From Roseiarcus sp037446355 (GTDB taxonomy: Bacteria; Pseudomonadota; Alphaproteobacteria; Rhizobiales; Beijerinckiaceae): a stretch of DNA of 64,000 bases. Of the stretch, positions 1-8,324 are shown piece after piece (within the stretch, counting starts at the first letter, position 1; each line of letters starts with the position of its first letter). The stretch is from positions 1-64,000 of the forward strand of contig JBBIIT010000006.1 of NCBI GenBank assembly GCA_037446355.1. The letters are read 5' to 3'. Under the pieces are notes generated by a model. It saw only the letters and a list, made by a program, of their open reading frames with translations, was not told where the DNA came from and searched no databases. Position numbers and translations under genes: made by a program.

Positions 1-95
1 GGATCGCCGGCGTCGCGCAGATTGACGAAATTGACGCCCTTGACGACGCGCCCGTCCTTGACGTCGAGGCAGGGGATGACGCGGCTCTTAAGCAT
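1..95 (-). CDS. hisF: HisF, imidazole glycerol phosphate synthase cyclase subunit (N-terminal fragment)
   Basis: Reading leftward from the ATG at 95-93, the 31 visible codons begin MLKSRVIPCLDVKDGRVVKG, the very conserved start of HisF, including the catalytic-face Asp of the CLDVKDGRVVKG motif. HisF uses ammonia delivered by HisH to turn PRFAR into imidazole glycerol phosphate and AICAR. The gene leaves the window on the left. Its start overlaps the last 8 nt of hisA, indicating translational coupling in the his operon. Confidence 0.95.
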   Translation of the reverse strand, partial: MLKSRVIPCLDVKDGRVVKGVNFVNLRDAGD

Positions 96-840
96 CGGCG
101 CGGCTCCCGGCCCGTATCAAGGCCAGCGCCTCGCGCGGGTCCAGACGGCCGTCGTAGAGCGCTCGGCCGGTGATGGCGCCGGCCAGACGCGCGCAATCAG
201 GCGCCAGGAGGCGTTTCACGTCCTCGATCGAGGCGAGCCCGCCCGAAGCGATGACGGGGATGGTCAGCGCCTCGGCAAGCGCCACCGTCTGCGCGATATT
301 GAGTCCCTGCAACACGCCGTCGCGGGCGATGTCGGTATAAATGATCGCGGCGACGCCGACGTCCTCGAAACGGCGCCCGAGATCGAGCGCGGAAACCTCG
401 GATTGGCGCGCCCAGCCCTCGACCGCGACGCGGCCCTCGCGCGCGTCGATGCCGACGGCGATGCGGCCAGGATGCAAACGGGCGGCCTCGCGCACGAAGT
501 CCGGGTCTTTGAGCGCAGCCGTGCCGATGATGACCCGCGCGACGCCCTTCTCCAGCCAGCCGGCGACGGTGCGCATTTCGCGCACGCCGCCGCCGAGTTG
601 CACCTTCATTTTGACGTTGGCGAGGATGCGCTCGACGGCCGCCGCGTTCATCGGCTGGCCGGCGAACGCGCCGTCGAGATCGACGACATGCAGATACTCG
701 AAGCCCTGATCGGCGAAAGCCTCGGCCTGCGCGGCAGGATCGGAGTTGAAGACGGTCGCCTGCGCCATATCGCCGCGCACGAGGCGCACGCATTCGCCGT
801 TTTTGAGATCGATCGCGGGAAAGAGAATCACGGGCGCCAC
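88..840 (-). CDS. hisA: HisA, ProFAR isomerase
   Basis: The 250-residue protein is a (beta/alpha)8 barrel that isomerises ProFAR to PRFAR, the fourth step of histidine synthesis. The N-terminal FPAIDLKNGECVRL holds the catalytic Asp of HisA, the middle has the second catalytic Asp in IYTDIARDG, and phosphate-binding loops such as VQLGGGVR and VIASGGLAS are visible. Length matches the family. The start overlaps the end of hisH by 13 nt and the stop overlaps hisF, so hisH-hisA-hisF are read as one unit. Confidence 0.96.
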   Translation of the reverse strand: MAPVILFPAIDLKNGECVRLVRGDMAQATVFNSDPAAQAEAFADQGFEYLHVVDLDGAFAGQPMNAAAVERILANVKMKVQLGGGVREMRTVAGWLEKGVARVIIGTAALKDPDFVREAARLHPGRIAVGIDAREGRVAVEGWARQSEVSALDLGRRFEDVGVAAIIYTDIARDGVLQGLNIAQTVALAEALTIPVIASGGLASIEDVKRLLAPDCARLAGAITGRALYDGRLDPREALALIRAGSRADA

Positions 841-1478
841 TTCAGGAAATTGGCGATCAGCGCCAGACCGAGCGTCTGACTCTTTTCGGGATGGAATTGC
901 GTGCCGACGATGTTGTCGCGCCCGACGACGGCCGTGATCGGCCCGCCGTATTCGGTCGTCGCGATCAGGTCCGCGCGTTCGGCAGGATAGAGCTGGAACG
1001 AATGCACGAAATAGGCGTGCAGCCCCTTCTGCCCGGTCGGGATGCCGTCGAGCACTCTGTGCGGACGGACGACCTCAAGCGTGTTCCAGCCCATGTGCGG
1101 GATTTTCAGGCTCGCGTCGCGCGGACGGATCACGTCGACGTCGCCGGGAATCCAATCGAGGCCGGGTACGATTCTGTGCTCGAGCCCGCGCGCGGCCATT
1201 AGTTGCATTCCCACGCAGATGCCGAGGAACGGTCGGCCGCGTCGGCGCACGCTTTCCTCCAGCGCCTCGACCATGCCGTCGACCGCGTTGAGGCCGGCGC
1301 GGCAGTCGGCGAAGGCGCCGACGCCGGGCAGCACGACATGTTCGGCCGCGCGCACCCGCTCGGGGTCCGAAGTGACGACGACCTCGCGCTGAAGGCCCGC
1401 CTCGCGCGCCGCGCGCTCGAAAGCCTTGTGGGCGGAATGCAAGTTGCCCGAGCCATAATCGACGATTGCGACGCTCAT
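828..1478 (-). CDS. hisH: HisH, glutamine amidotransferase subunit of IGP synthase
   Basis: The 216-residue protein is a class I glutamine amidotransferase that releases ammonia for HisF. It starts with SVAIVDYGSGNLHS, has the nucleophile elbow GICVGMQ with the catalytic Cys, and ends with GTQFHPEKSQ, which supplies the catalytic His and Glu. The ATG lies 1 nt after the stop of the DUF2628 gene, so the two are tightly coupled. Confidence 0.96.
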   Translation of the reverse strand: MSVAIVDYGSGNLHSAHKAFERAAREAGLQREVVVTSDPERVRAAEHVVLPGVGAFADCRAGLNAVDGMVEALEESVRRRGRPFLGICVGMQLMAARGLEHRIVPGLDWIPGDVDVIRPRDASLKIPHMGWNTLEVVRPHRVLDGIPTGQKGLHAYFVHSFQLYPAERADLIATTEYGGPITAVVGRDNIVGTQFHPEKSQTLGLALIANFLKWRP

Positions 1479-1479
1479 C

Positions 1480-1977
1480 TTAAGGGCCGGGCTCCGGGAA
1501 CAATCCTATGACATGGGGGTCGCGCGCGTGCGGTGGCGATTGCGTCGGCGGGGCAACAGGCGGCGCTAGAGGGGGCGCTAGAGGGGGCGAGGGCGGCGTC
1601 GCGAGCGCGCGCTGGAGATAGATTCGTTCGGCGTCCTCGGACGTGGCGGCGCCGATGATATCGGCGAGCGGGCGCCCGGATCGCGCGAGCGCGCGGCCCT
1701 GCCACATGCGGCCTTCGAGGCCGATCCAAAGCGCGGCGAGCCAATAGAGTGCGCTGCCCGCGTCCGGCGTCAGCGCGCCGCGCGCGGTCGCGGTGGAGAT
1801 CAGCAACGCGACCAGCGTCCAGGCGCCCAGCGCCAGCCAAAGTCCTTTGGCGAGCAGCCACAACGGGCCCAATACAAATCCCCAGGGCGCAAAGCCGACG
1901 GGGACGGCCTGAACCCGCTCGAACGCCGTAACGGCGTCGCCGCGAAGCGCGGGGGAATGAACCGCGTAGATGGGCAT
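1480..1977 (-). CDS. DUF2628-family membrane protein inside the his operon
   Basis: I chose the ATG at 1977 (165 residues, MPIYAVHSPALRGDAVTAFE) because it gives the usual DUF2628 beginning; an upstream in-frame start adds 28 basic residues that look non-coding. Two hydrophobic helices follow (around residues 35-70 and 75-95), preceded by the PWGFVLGPLWLLAKGLW motif typical of the family. The C-terminus is low complexity with PLAP repeats made from a 12-nt DNA repeat. Function is unknown; placement between hisB and hisH is a recurring arrangement in Rhizobiales, as I recall. Confidence 0.8.
   Translation of the reverse strand: MPIYAVHSPALRGDAVTAFERVQAVPVGFAPWGFVLGPLWLLAKGLWLALGAWTLVALLISTATARGALTPDAGSALYWLAALWIGLEGRMWQGRALARSGRPLADIIGAATSEDAERIYLQRALATPPSPPLAPPLAPPVAPPTQSPPHARDPHVIGLFPEPGP
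1562..1589. repeat. 12-nt tandem repeat in the DUF2628 gene
   Basis: GGCGCTAGAGGG is repeated directly at 1562-1573 and 1574-1585, and the next four bases (1586-1589) start a third copy. It encodes the Pro-Pro-Leu-Ala units of the protein's C-terminal tail. Gain or loss of one unit keeps the reading frame. Confidence 0.75.
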
Positions 1978-1993
1978 GAAAACCACGTTCGCT

Positions 1994-2581
1994 TTACAGC
2001 GCGCCTTTTGTGGACGGGACGCGCGAGGCCTGCCGCGGATCGATTGCAATCGCGGCGCCAAGCGCGCGCGCGACGCCCTTGAAGCACGACTCGGCGATAT
2101 GGTGAGCGTTGGCGCCGTAAAGGTTCTCGACGTGCAGCGTCAGGCCGGCGTTGGTGGCGAAGGCCTGAAAGAACTCGCGCACCAACTCGGTGTCGAAAGC
2201 GCCGATCTTCGCAGTCGGGAACGCCACGCGAAACACGAGGAACGGCCGGCCCGAGACGTCGATCGCGACGCGGGTTAGCGTCTCGTCCATCGGCAGCAGG
2301 CAATCCGCATAGCGCGCGAGGCCCCGCTTGTCGCCCATCGCCTGTTTCAGCGCCTGACCCAGCGCGATGCCGACGTCCTCGACCGTGTGATGGTCGTCGA
2401 TATGCAGATCGCCCTTTGCGGCGATGCTCATGTCGATCAGCGAGTGGCGCGCGAGCTGGTCGAGCATATGATCGAAAAAACCGACCCCGGTGGCGATCTT
2501 GGACGCGCCCGAGCCGTCGAGATCGATTTCGACCGTGATCGCGGTCTCATTTGTCTTGCGAGTGACGGCGCCCTTGCGCAT
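1994..2581 (-). CDS. hisB: HisB, imidazoleglycerol-phosphate dehydratase
   Basis: The 195-residue monofunctional dehydratase converts imidazole glycerol phosphate to imidazole acetol phosphate. It shows GVGFFDHMLDQLARH, DDHHTVEDVGIALGQAL and HHIAESCFKG, the His/Glu clusters that bind two metal ions. It lacks the phosphatase domain found in the enterobacterial fusion. It is the first gene of the visible his operon; DUF2628 follows 16 nt later. Confidence 0.96.
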   Translation of the reverse strand: MRKGAVTRKTNETAITVEIDLDGSGASKIATGVGFFDHMLDQLARHSLIDMSIAAKGDLHIDDHHTVEDVGIALGQALKQAMGDKRGLARYADCLLPMDETLTRVAIDVSGRPFLVFRVAFPTAKIGAFDTELVREFFQAFATNAGLTLHVENLYGANAHHIAESCFKGVARALGAAIAIDPRQASRVPSTKGAL

Positions 2582-2661
2582 GGCCTGTCTTTCATCTGCC
2601 CAAAGTTTGGGCGGCTACATAGCAAGACCGGCGCCGTTTGGAAACTTGCGCGGCGGTCGGC

Positions 2662-3345
2662 TCAAACCCTGACGGTCCGGTCGGGATAGGAGAGCTGCTC
2701 ACGCGCGCGCCAGTCGTGGGTCACGTAATTGAGAATCACGGATCGGCGCACGCCCTCGATCGGGCGCTTCTCCCATCCGTGCCAAGTGTTATCTCCCGGC
2801 ACGAACACCATCGCTCCGCCGCGTTTGAAAGGCGAGGCGCCGAAATGCTTTTCCGGCGTCTCGTAAATGTCGGTGCCGAGCGTCTCGTGCCCAGGCCCCT
2901 CGGAAAGATAAATCAGGCAGGTGAATTTCTTCACGCCGAGGTCGGTATGCGGCTGAAGCCAGAAGCCGTCGACGTCCTGCGCGTATTCGAGCCGCAGGAA
3001 CGTGTCGTCGATCGGGGCGCCGAACGCGTCGTGGATGAGGCGGGCGATGCGCGTCGATTGCAGCGCCTCGGCGACGCCGCGCATGACGGGAAAGCGCCGG
3101 ACGCCGTCGGCGTCGAAATAGCTGCGCTGGTCGTTGTGCAGTTCGCGTTTGCCCGAGACGCCGTTGAGCACCGGCGGCGCGAAGGGCAGCGTCGCGAGTT
3201 CGTCCGAGACATCGGCCGGAAAGACGTTTTCGAGCAGGAAGTGCCGGTAAGGCCGGTCGAAGGTTTGACGCTTGGCGACGGCGGCCTCGAACGATGCGGC
3301 GACGCGCTCGGCGGCGGGGCTCAAGGTCTCCTGGACAATGGTCAT
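2662..3345 (-). CDS. 2OG-Fe(II) oxygenase-like protein
   Basis: The start at 3345 (MTIVQETLSP, 227 residues) was chosen because the upstream in-frame extension overlaps gapR and is compositionally odd. The C-terminal half has the double-stranded helix iron triad pattern: His and Asp in LQPHTDLG, and a distal His in NTWHGWEKRP followed by the 2-oxoglutarate-binding Arg in VRRSVILNYV. Such proteins hydroxylate an unidentified substrate. It begins 10 nt after gapR stops and is probably cotranscribed with it. Substrate unknown; resemblance to prolyl-4-hydroxylase-type enzymes is general only. Confidence 0.75.
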   Translation of the reverse strand: MTIVQETLSPAAERVAASFEAAVAKRQTFDRPYRHFLLENVFPADVSDELATLPFAPPVLNGVSGKRELHNDQRSYFDADGVRRFPVMRGVAEALQSTRIARLIHDAFGAPIDDTFLRLEYAQDVDGFWLQPHTDLGVKKFTCLIYLSEGPGHETLGTDIYETPEKHFGASPFKRGGAMVFVPGDNTWHGWEKRPIEGVRRSVILNYVTHDWRAREQLSYPDRTVRV

Positions 3346-3355
3346 GTGACGTTCC

Positions 3356-3631
3356 TCAACTGATGCCCAAAGCGGCCATGTAGAGGTCGAGAATCTCTTC
3401 CTCCTCGCGGCGCTTGTCGCGGTCCTGCTTGCGGATGGAGACGATCTTGCGCATGATTTTGATGTCGAAGCCATTGCCCTTGGCCTCGGCGTAAACGTCC
3501 TTGATGTCGTCCGTGAGCGCCTTCTTTTCTTCTTCGAGGCGCTCGATGCGCTCAATGAAGGCACGCAGGTGGCCCGCGTTGACCTCTTCGGTCCCCGTCA
3601 TCACGGGGTCTTTGTCCTTGCCTGGATTCAT
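3356..3631 (-). CDS. gapR: GapR (DUF2312) nucleoid-associated protein
   Basis: A 91-residue protein from the ATG at 3631. The signature LRAFIERIERLEEEKKAL, then DDIKDVYAEAKGNGFD and KIMRKIVSIRKQD, is characteristic of DUF2312. The Caulobacter member GapR is an essential DNA-clamping protein that binds overtwisted AT-rich DNA ahead of replication and stimulates topoisomerases. Length fits the family (about 89 residues). The first half is predicted coiled coil. It is widely conserved in alphaproteobacteria, which supports the taxonomic placement. Confidence 0.9.
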   Translation of the reverse strand: MNPGKDKDPVMTGTEEVNAGHLRAFIERIERLEEEKKALTDDIKDVYAEAKGNGFDIKIMRKIVSIRKQDRDKRREEEEILDLYMAALGIS

Positions 3632-3691
3632 CGCTCTAGCTTTTCGGCTGGAAAATTCGGGCCGCACACTTGGCCGGCCGCGCGCGTCGCG

Positions 3692-4555
3692 TCAAGCTGG
3701 CCGCAGCGGCGCGCGCGGCGCCCTCAGCCCGCCGACGACGCGGCTGCCCCAGTCCTTCGGTTCGCGCGCTTGCGTGGGCGCGATCAGGGGCTTCAGCAGA
3801 CGCGCGATTCGTTCCGCCCAGGCTTCGGCGCCCGTCGGCGTGTCGATCAAGTCCTGACGCACTTCGATCAGCGCATTGGAGAGACCGCGCCGGGTGGCGA
3901 TGGCGTCGATCGTGTCGCCGGCGAGCGCGCCTTCATAAGGCTCGTTGTCGCCGATCTCCTCGGCCAAGAGGTCGTCCTCCCCCGCGAGCGCCTCGAGCAG
4001 CGGATGCGGCAGGCGGGGATCGGAATCCCAGAGCACGCCGACCTTCCAGGGTCGCGCCCGCCCGCGCCAGACCGGCGTGAAGGAATGCAGCGAAATCACC
4101 GCCGGCGGGGCGCCAGCGTCCATCATCGCCTCCACCTTCGCTTCGATGGCTTCGCGATAGGGCGCCCAGAACAGGCGCCGGCGGCGGTCGATTTCGGCGG
4201 CGTCGACTTTGGCGTTGCCCGGAACGATGGCGCCGTCGGAAAAGCGCATCACAAGGGTCGGATCGTCCGCGCCGCGATTGGGGTCGATGAGCAGCCGTGA
4301 AAAAGTGGAAAGCAGCGCCGGAGCGTCAAGGTGCGCGGCGAGCGCGCGGGTCATCGCCGCGGCGCCGATGTCGTAGGCGATATGGCGATCGAGCGCCTCG
4401 CGCGGCAGGCCGAGCGCGCCATAGCCGGGCGGAAATCCGTTGGAAGCGTGATCGCACACGACGACGACGCCCGAGTCAAGCGGGCCTTCGATTCGTTCGA
4501 CCGGCGAATAAGCGTCCTGCGCCCTGGCGATTTCGTCGGCGAGCCTGATGTCCAT
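3692..4555 (-). CDS. N-formylglutamate amidohydrolase-family protein
   Basis: From the ATG at 4555 the protein has 287 residues. VVVVCDHASNGFPPGYGALGL near the N-terminus, the LIDPNRGADDPTL stretch, ISLHSFTPVWRG and a C-terminal NALIEVRQDLI are hallmarks of the FGase family (Pfam PF05013). Members are zinc-dependent hydrolases; the founding activity is N-formylglutamate to glutamate plus formate in histidine degradation. No hut genes are nearby, so the substrate is uncertain. It is divergent from the EamA transporter, with 34 nt between the chosen starts. Confidence 0.8.
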   Translation of the reverse strand: MDIRLADEIARAQDAYSPVERIEGPLDSGVVVVCDHASNGFPPGYGALGLPREALDRHIAYDIGAAAMTRALAAHLDAPALLSTFSRLLIDPNRGADDPTLVMRFSDGAIVPGNAKVDAAEIDRRRRLFWAPYREAIEAKVEAMMDAGAPPAVISLHSFTPVWRGRARPWKVGVLWDSDPRLPHPLLEALAGEDDLLAEEIGDNEPYEGALAGDTIDAIATRRGLSNALIEVRQDLIDTPTGAEAWAERIARLLKPLIAPTQAREPKDWGSRVVGGLRAPRAPLRPA

Positions 4556-4589
4556 GCCATCCCCCTTGCTCGACGCTTGCGGCGAGAAT

Positions 4590-5516
4590 ATGGACGAGCC
4601 TCCCTGGACCGGCGGCGACGTGACCCAAGACTTGGCCAACAGCTCTGCACGGTCCGCTTTTGGGCCCGCCTTCTGCGCGCTCGTCGTCGGTGCGTTGGCG
4701 ATGGGCATATCGCCGATCTTCGTGCGCTGGGCCGACGTCGGCCCATTCACCAGCGCGTTCTGGCGCGTGACGCTGGCCCTGCCGGCGCTGTATGCGTGGA
4801 TGGTCGCCAGCGAGCGCGGCGAGACCGCGCGTCCGCAGGGTGCGCGCGCTTTCTCGCTGCCGACCGTTCTCGCCGGACTCGCCTTTTCCGGCGATTTGCT
4901 GTTCTGGCACGTCTCGATCCTGACCACGAGTGTCGCCAACGCGACCTTCTTCGCCACCACCGCGCCGATCTGGGTCGTCGCCTTCGGCTGGCTGCTGTTT
5001 CGCAAGCCGGTGCGAGGCCCCTTGCTCGCGGGTCTGGCGCTGTGTCTGGTCGGCGGCGCGGCCCTGCTCGCGCGCAGCCTGCAAATTCATCCCGGCGGCG
5101 TGCTCGGCGATCTCTATGGGCTGGTGACCGGCGTATTTTTCGGGCTCTATTTTCTCGCCGTCGAGGCGGCGCGCGCCAACGCCTCGGCGGCGCGGGTGAC
5201 GTTCGAATCGACGATCATCACAAGCGCGACCCTGTTCGTCGTGGCGGCGCTCTCCGAACATGCGCTGCTGCCGCACAGCCTTGGCGGCGTCCTGGCCCTC
5301 TTTGGGATGGCTTGGATCAGCCACGCAGGCGGGCAGGGGCTGCTCGCCGTCGCGCTGGGACGCTTGCCCGCCGCATTCTCCTCCTTAGTGATTTTCTTGG
5401 AAGCGATCGCGGCGGCGGGATTTGCGTTCGCCCTGCTCGGCGAGCCGGTGTCGGCGGTTCAGGCGCTCGGCGGCGTCTTGATTCTTGCCGGCATTTACAT
5501 CGCGCGGCCGCGCTGA
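4590..5516 (+). CDS. EamA/DMT-family transporter
   Basis: An integral membrane protein with about ten hydrophobic segments in two homologous halves, typical of the drug/metabolite transporter superfamily. GISPIFVRWADVGPFTSAFWR at the start and a C-terminal LGEPVSAVQALGGVLILAGI (second EamA repeat) are characteristic. I prefer the ATG at 4590 (308 residues), since the earlier in-frame ATG at 4548 overlaps the divergent gene. Substrate cannot be read from sequence. Confidence 0.85.
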   Translation: MDEPPWTGGDVTQDLANSSARSAFGPAFCALVVGALAMGISPIFVRWADVGPFTSAFWRVTLALPALYAWMVASERGETARPQGARAFSLPTVLAGLAFSGDLLFWHVSILTTSVANATFFATTAPIWVVAFGWLLFRKPVRGPLLAGLALCLVGGAALLARSLQIHPGGVLGDLYGLVTGVFFGLYFLAVEAARANASAARVTFESTIITSATLFVVAALSEHALLPHSLGGVLALFGMAWISHAGGQGLLAVALGRLPAAFSSLVIFLEAIAAAGFAFALLGEPVSAVQALGGVLILAGIYIARPR

Positions 5517-6002
5517 TCAGTCGACTTGCACGAAGGCCACCACCGAGCGGCGCGCGATATTGGCGTCGGCGACCCGATGGCCCCAATTGCCCGAAATGAG
5601 CCGGATCGATCCGTCGGAATTGACGCCGGCGACGAAGCCGAGATGGCCAGCGTAACCGTAGCGCGTGCTGACGACCGCCAGCGCGCCGACCTTGGGCTCG
5701 GGCAGGCGCGGACCATATTGGAACGCCGAGGAAACGACACCGCTAGCCAGCGGCGCATGACCGGTGCGCTGCAGGATGTAGCTCGCGAACGACGCGCACC
5801 AGGGGCCGGGCTTGCCGGTCATGTTGCGCTGGCCGACGAAACGCGAGGCTTCGGCGACGACGGAACGCGACGACGGCGAGGCGGCATTGGACGCGCCCAC
5901 CTCGGGCGATGCGAAATTCGCGCGGAAGGACTCCCGGGCGGTAGCGAAATTGGGAACGGCGAAAGAACCCGCCAAAGCGGCGGCAACGAATAAAGCTTTC
6001 AA
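5517..6002 (-). CDS. Secreted TIGR02594/CHAP-like peptidoglycan hydrolase
   Basis: The 161-residue protein starts with TTG at 6002, preceded by GGAG at a good distance. An N-terminal signal peptide (about residues 1-22, cleavage near FATA/R) is followed by a cysteine-peptidase-like domain: KPGPWCASFASYIL gives the candidate nucleophile Cys, GYAGHLGFVAG the His, and LISGNWGHRV the polar third residue. This matches the TIGR02594/CHAP-like fold that cleaves peptidoglycan peptides. It converges with the EamA gene with no spacer. Confidence 0.75.
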   Translation of the reverse strand: MKALFVAAALAGSFAVPNFATARESFRANFASPEVGASNAASPSSRSVVAEASRFVGQRNMTGKPGPWCASFASYILQRTGHAPLASGVVSSAFQYGPRLPEPKVGALAVVSTRYGYAGHLGFVAGVNSDGSIRLISGNWGHRVADANIARRSVVAFVQVD

Positions 6003-6337
6003 ATCGTCAACTCCAGTAACATACGCGTAATGTCACGCGTGTGGGAAATAACAAAACCCACACGCTTACGCAGATTGATAAGAGATTCGTCGCTGTCCCT
6101 ATCGGGAGGAAATCGATCGCGAACCCATTTCGAATTTTATATTGGATCGAAGTCGCGACGATGTATTTGGCAATACGATCGCCGCGCAAAATAACTATCT
6201 TTGAGGCGAGAATGTGGACTCGCGATATGTGCGATGCCGCGCAGGCTTGTTATGCAAATTTTGCATGAGACGACCGAAAGCGGCGGAAACCCGGGCTCGC
6301 GCCGAATCATTAGCAGCCCGCACGCTTCGGGGGGCGG
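6003..6337. other. AT-rich intergenic region with paired ACGCGT palindromes
   Basis: No convincing gene lies here. Base composition is visibly richer in A+T than the flanks. Close to the hydrolase start are two 8-bp palindromes, TACGCGTA (6022-6029) and CACGCGTG (6034-6041), spaced 12 nt centre to centre, about 20-40 nt upstream of the TTG. They could be a regulator site. The right part leads into the candidate promoter of the DUF1036 gene. Confidence 0.5.
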
Positions 6338-6366
6338 TTGACACCCGACCTTCGTCTAGGAATATG
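6338..6366 (+). promoter_or_regulatory. Candidate sigma70 promoter for the DUF1036/pyk pair
   Basis: TTGACA at 6338-6343 is a perfect -35 box. A 17-nt spacer leads to AATATG at 6361-6366, a weak -10. It sits 25 nt upstream of the DUF1036 start. Inference from motif only. Confidence 0.4.
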
Positions 6367-6391
6367 GCGCCGGGCGGCGGCGCGGACGCAA

Positions 6392-6805
6392 ATGAATCGT
6401 TTTTGGGTTTTCGGCTGTCTCGGTCTGGCGCTGCTCGCGAGCGCGCCGGCGCGCGCCGATTTCCGCATGTGCAATCTGACCGCCAATCGCGTTAGCGTCG
6501 CGCTCGCCTATACCGATGGCCAGCAATGGGTCAGCGAGGGCTGGTGGAACCTGAAACCCACCGGTTGCGACACGCTGGTGCGCGGCGCCCTCGCCGCGCA
6601 ATTCTACTATGTTTACGCGATGGACGAGCGCGGCGGCGAGTGGAAGGGTAAGGCCTTCATGTGCACCAGCGACCGTGAATTCAAAATCGACGGCCGGCAG
6701 GATTGTTACGTGCGCGGCTTCGAGCGCACCGGCTTCTTCGAGGTCGACACTGGCAAGGACGCGAAGAATTGGACGGTCCAGCTGACCGACCCCGCCAATC
6801 CCTGA
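6392..6805 (+). CDS. DUF1036 exported protein
   Basis: From the ATG at 6392 the protein has 137 residues: a signal peptide (MNRFWVFGCLGLALLASAPA, cut near ARA/D) then a compact domain starting FRMCNLTANRVSVALAY and including EGWWNLKPTGC, the DUF1036 signature. Several cysteines (in RMCNLT, TGCDTL, FMCTSD, QDCYVRG) suggest disulfides in the periplasm. Function unknown. It lies 78 nt upstream of pyk, a pairing I recall from other Rhizobiales. Confidence 0.85.
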   Translation: MNRFWVFGCLGLALLASAPARADFRMCNLTANRVSVALAYTDGQQWVSEGWWNLKPTGCDTLVRGALAAQFYYVYAMDERGGEWKGKAFMCTSDREFKIDGRQDCYVRGFERTGFFEVDTGKDAKNWTVQLTDPANP

Positions 6806-6883
6806 CGTCTCTCGCGGCGTCCGGCTCGAATTTCCATGCCGCCCGGCCGAGCGTCGGTGCGGCCTCATTTTGGGAGAACGCAC

Positions 6884-8320
6884 GTGTCCCGTCGCCGTCG
6901 CCGCATCAAGATCATCGCCACGCTGGGCCCCGCCTCGGTCGAGCGCGCCACTGTCGCCGCGCTGTTCCAGGCCGGCGCCGACGTGTTTCGTATCAATATG
7001 AGCCACGCCTCGCACGACGCGATGCGCGAGCGCATCGCCCTGATCCGTTCGCTGGAGGAGGAGTTCGATCGCCCGATCGGCATCCTCGTCGATTTACAGG
7101 GGCCGAAGCTGCGCGTCGGCCTGTTCGCCAACGGCGCCGAGGAACTGCGCAAGGGCGAAGCCTTCACGCTCGACGACGACCCGACGCTCGGCGGGCCGGC
7201 GCGCGTGAACCTGCCGCACCCGGAAATTTTGCAGTCGCTGGAGCCCGGCCATCGCGTGCTGATCGACGACGGCAAGGTGCTGCTGCGCGTGACCGGCGTC
7301 GCGCATGGCCGCGCGGATTGCGTTGTCGAGGTCGCCGGCAAGATCTCGAATAAGAAGGGCGTCAGCCTGCCCGACACGACGATCCCGACTTCGGCGATGA
7401 CGGCTAAGGATCGCGCCGATCTCGACGCGGCCTTGGAGGAGAGCATCGATTGGGTCGCGCTGTCGTTCGTGCAGCGGCCCGAGGACGTGATCGAGGTCAA
7501 GCGTATCGCGGGCCACCGCGCCGCGGTGATGGCCAAGATAGAAAAGCCGCAGGCGATCGCGCGGCTCGAGGAAATTCTCGCCGTCTCCGACGCGATCATG
7601 GTCGCGCGTGGCGATCTAGGCGTCGAGATGCCGCTGGAGCGGGTGCCCGGTCTGCAGAAGACCATCACGCGCTTGGCGCGCCGCATCGGCAAGCCGGTCG
7701 TCATCGCCACGCAGATGCTGGAATCGATGATAACTTCGCCGGTGCCGACGAGGGCCGAGGTGTCCGATGTCGCGACGGCGGTGTTCGAGGGCGCGGACGC
7801 GGTCATGCTTTCGGCGGAAAGCGCCTCCGGTCAGTTCCCGCGCGAAGCGGTCGCGACGATGAACAGCATCGCCGAATCCGTGGAATCCGAAGGCATCTAT
7901 CCCAGCATCATCGACGCGCAGCGCGCGACGCCCGAGGCGACCGGCGCCGACGCCATCGCCGGCGCGACTCGCGACGTCGCTGACATTCTGTCGGCCAAGG
8001 TGATCTGCGCTTGGACCGGCTCCGGCGCGACGGGCCTGCGCATCGCGCGCGAGCGGCCACGCTCCTCGATCCTCGCCCTGACGCCGATCGTCGAGACCGC
8101 GCGCCGCCTGACGCTGGCCTGGGGCGTGCATCCTGTCGTCACCGACGACGCGCGCGATGAGCGCGACATGACCGACCGCGCCTGCCGATACGCCTACATC
8201 GACAATTTCGCGGGCGTTGGAGAGCGCGTGATCGTCGTCGCCGGCGTGCCGTTCGGTACACCCGGCAGCACCAATAATTTGCGCATCGCCGTGGTGGGTC
8301 AGGACGGCGGCGCGGTTTAG
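6884..8320 (+). CDS. pyk: Pyruvate kinase
   Basis: The GTG at 6884 with a GGGAGA ribosome site gives 478 residues starting VSRRRRRIKIIATLGPAS, the usual form. The enzyme transfers phosphate from PEP to ADP. Visible are the N-terminal substrate loop, INMSHASHD, the active-site MAKIEKPQAI, the signature VMVARGDLGVE-like segment, and IATQMLESM. The C-terminal allosteric domain is complete. Length matches bacterial pyruvate kinases. Confidence 0.96.
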   Translation: MSRRRRRIKIIATLGPASVERATVAALFQAGADVFRINMSHASHDAMRERIALIRSLEEEFDRPIGILVDLQGPKLRVGLFANGAEELRKGEAFTLDDDPTLGGPARVNLPHPEILQSLEPGHRVLIDDGKVLLRVTGVAHGRADCVVEVAGKISNKKGVSLPDTTIPTSAMTAKDRADLDAALEESIDWVALSFVQRPEDVIEVKRIAGHRAAVMAKIEKPQAIARLEEILAVSDAIMVARGDLGVEMPLERVPGLQKTITRLARRIGKPVVIATQMLESMITSPVPTRAEVSDVATAVFEGADAVMLSAESASGQFPREAVATMNSIAESVESEGIYPSIIDAQRATPEATGADAIAGATRDVADILSAKVICAWTGSGATGLRIARERPRSSILALTPIVETARRLTLAWGVHPVVTDDARDERDMTDRACRYAYIDNFAGVGERVIVVAGVPFGTPGSTNNLRIAVVGQDGGAV

Positions 8321-8324
8321 ACCT

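Noticed and set aside
22..879. Long open frame on the plus strand opposite hisA
   Set aside because: It is the antisense shadow of hisA in GC-rich DNA, as are many long frames opposite or within genes here.
3692..5005. Longer 437-codon version of the formylglutamate hydrolase gene
   Set aside because: The extra 150 codons overlap the divergent EamA gene antisense and lack family features; the ATG at 4555 fits.
6041..6268. 75-codon frame in the AT-rich region
   Set aside because: No ribosome site, no domain, and composition fits intergenic DNA.
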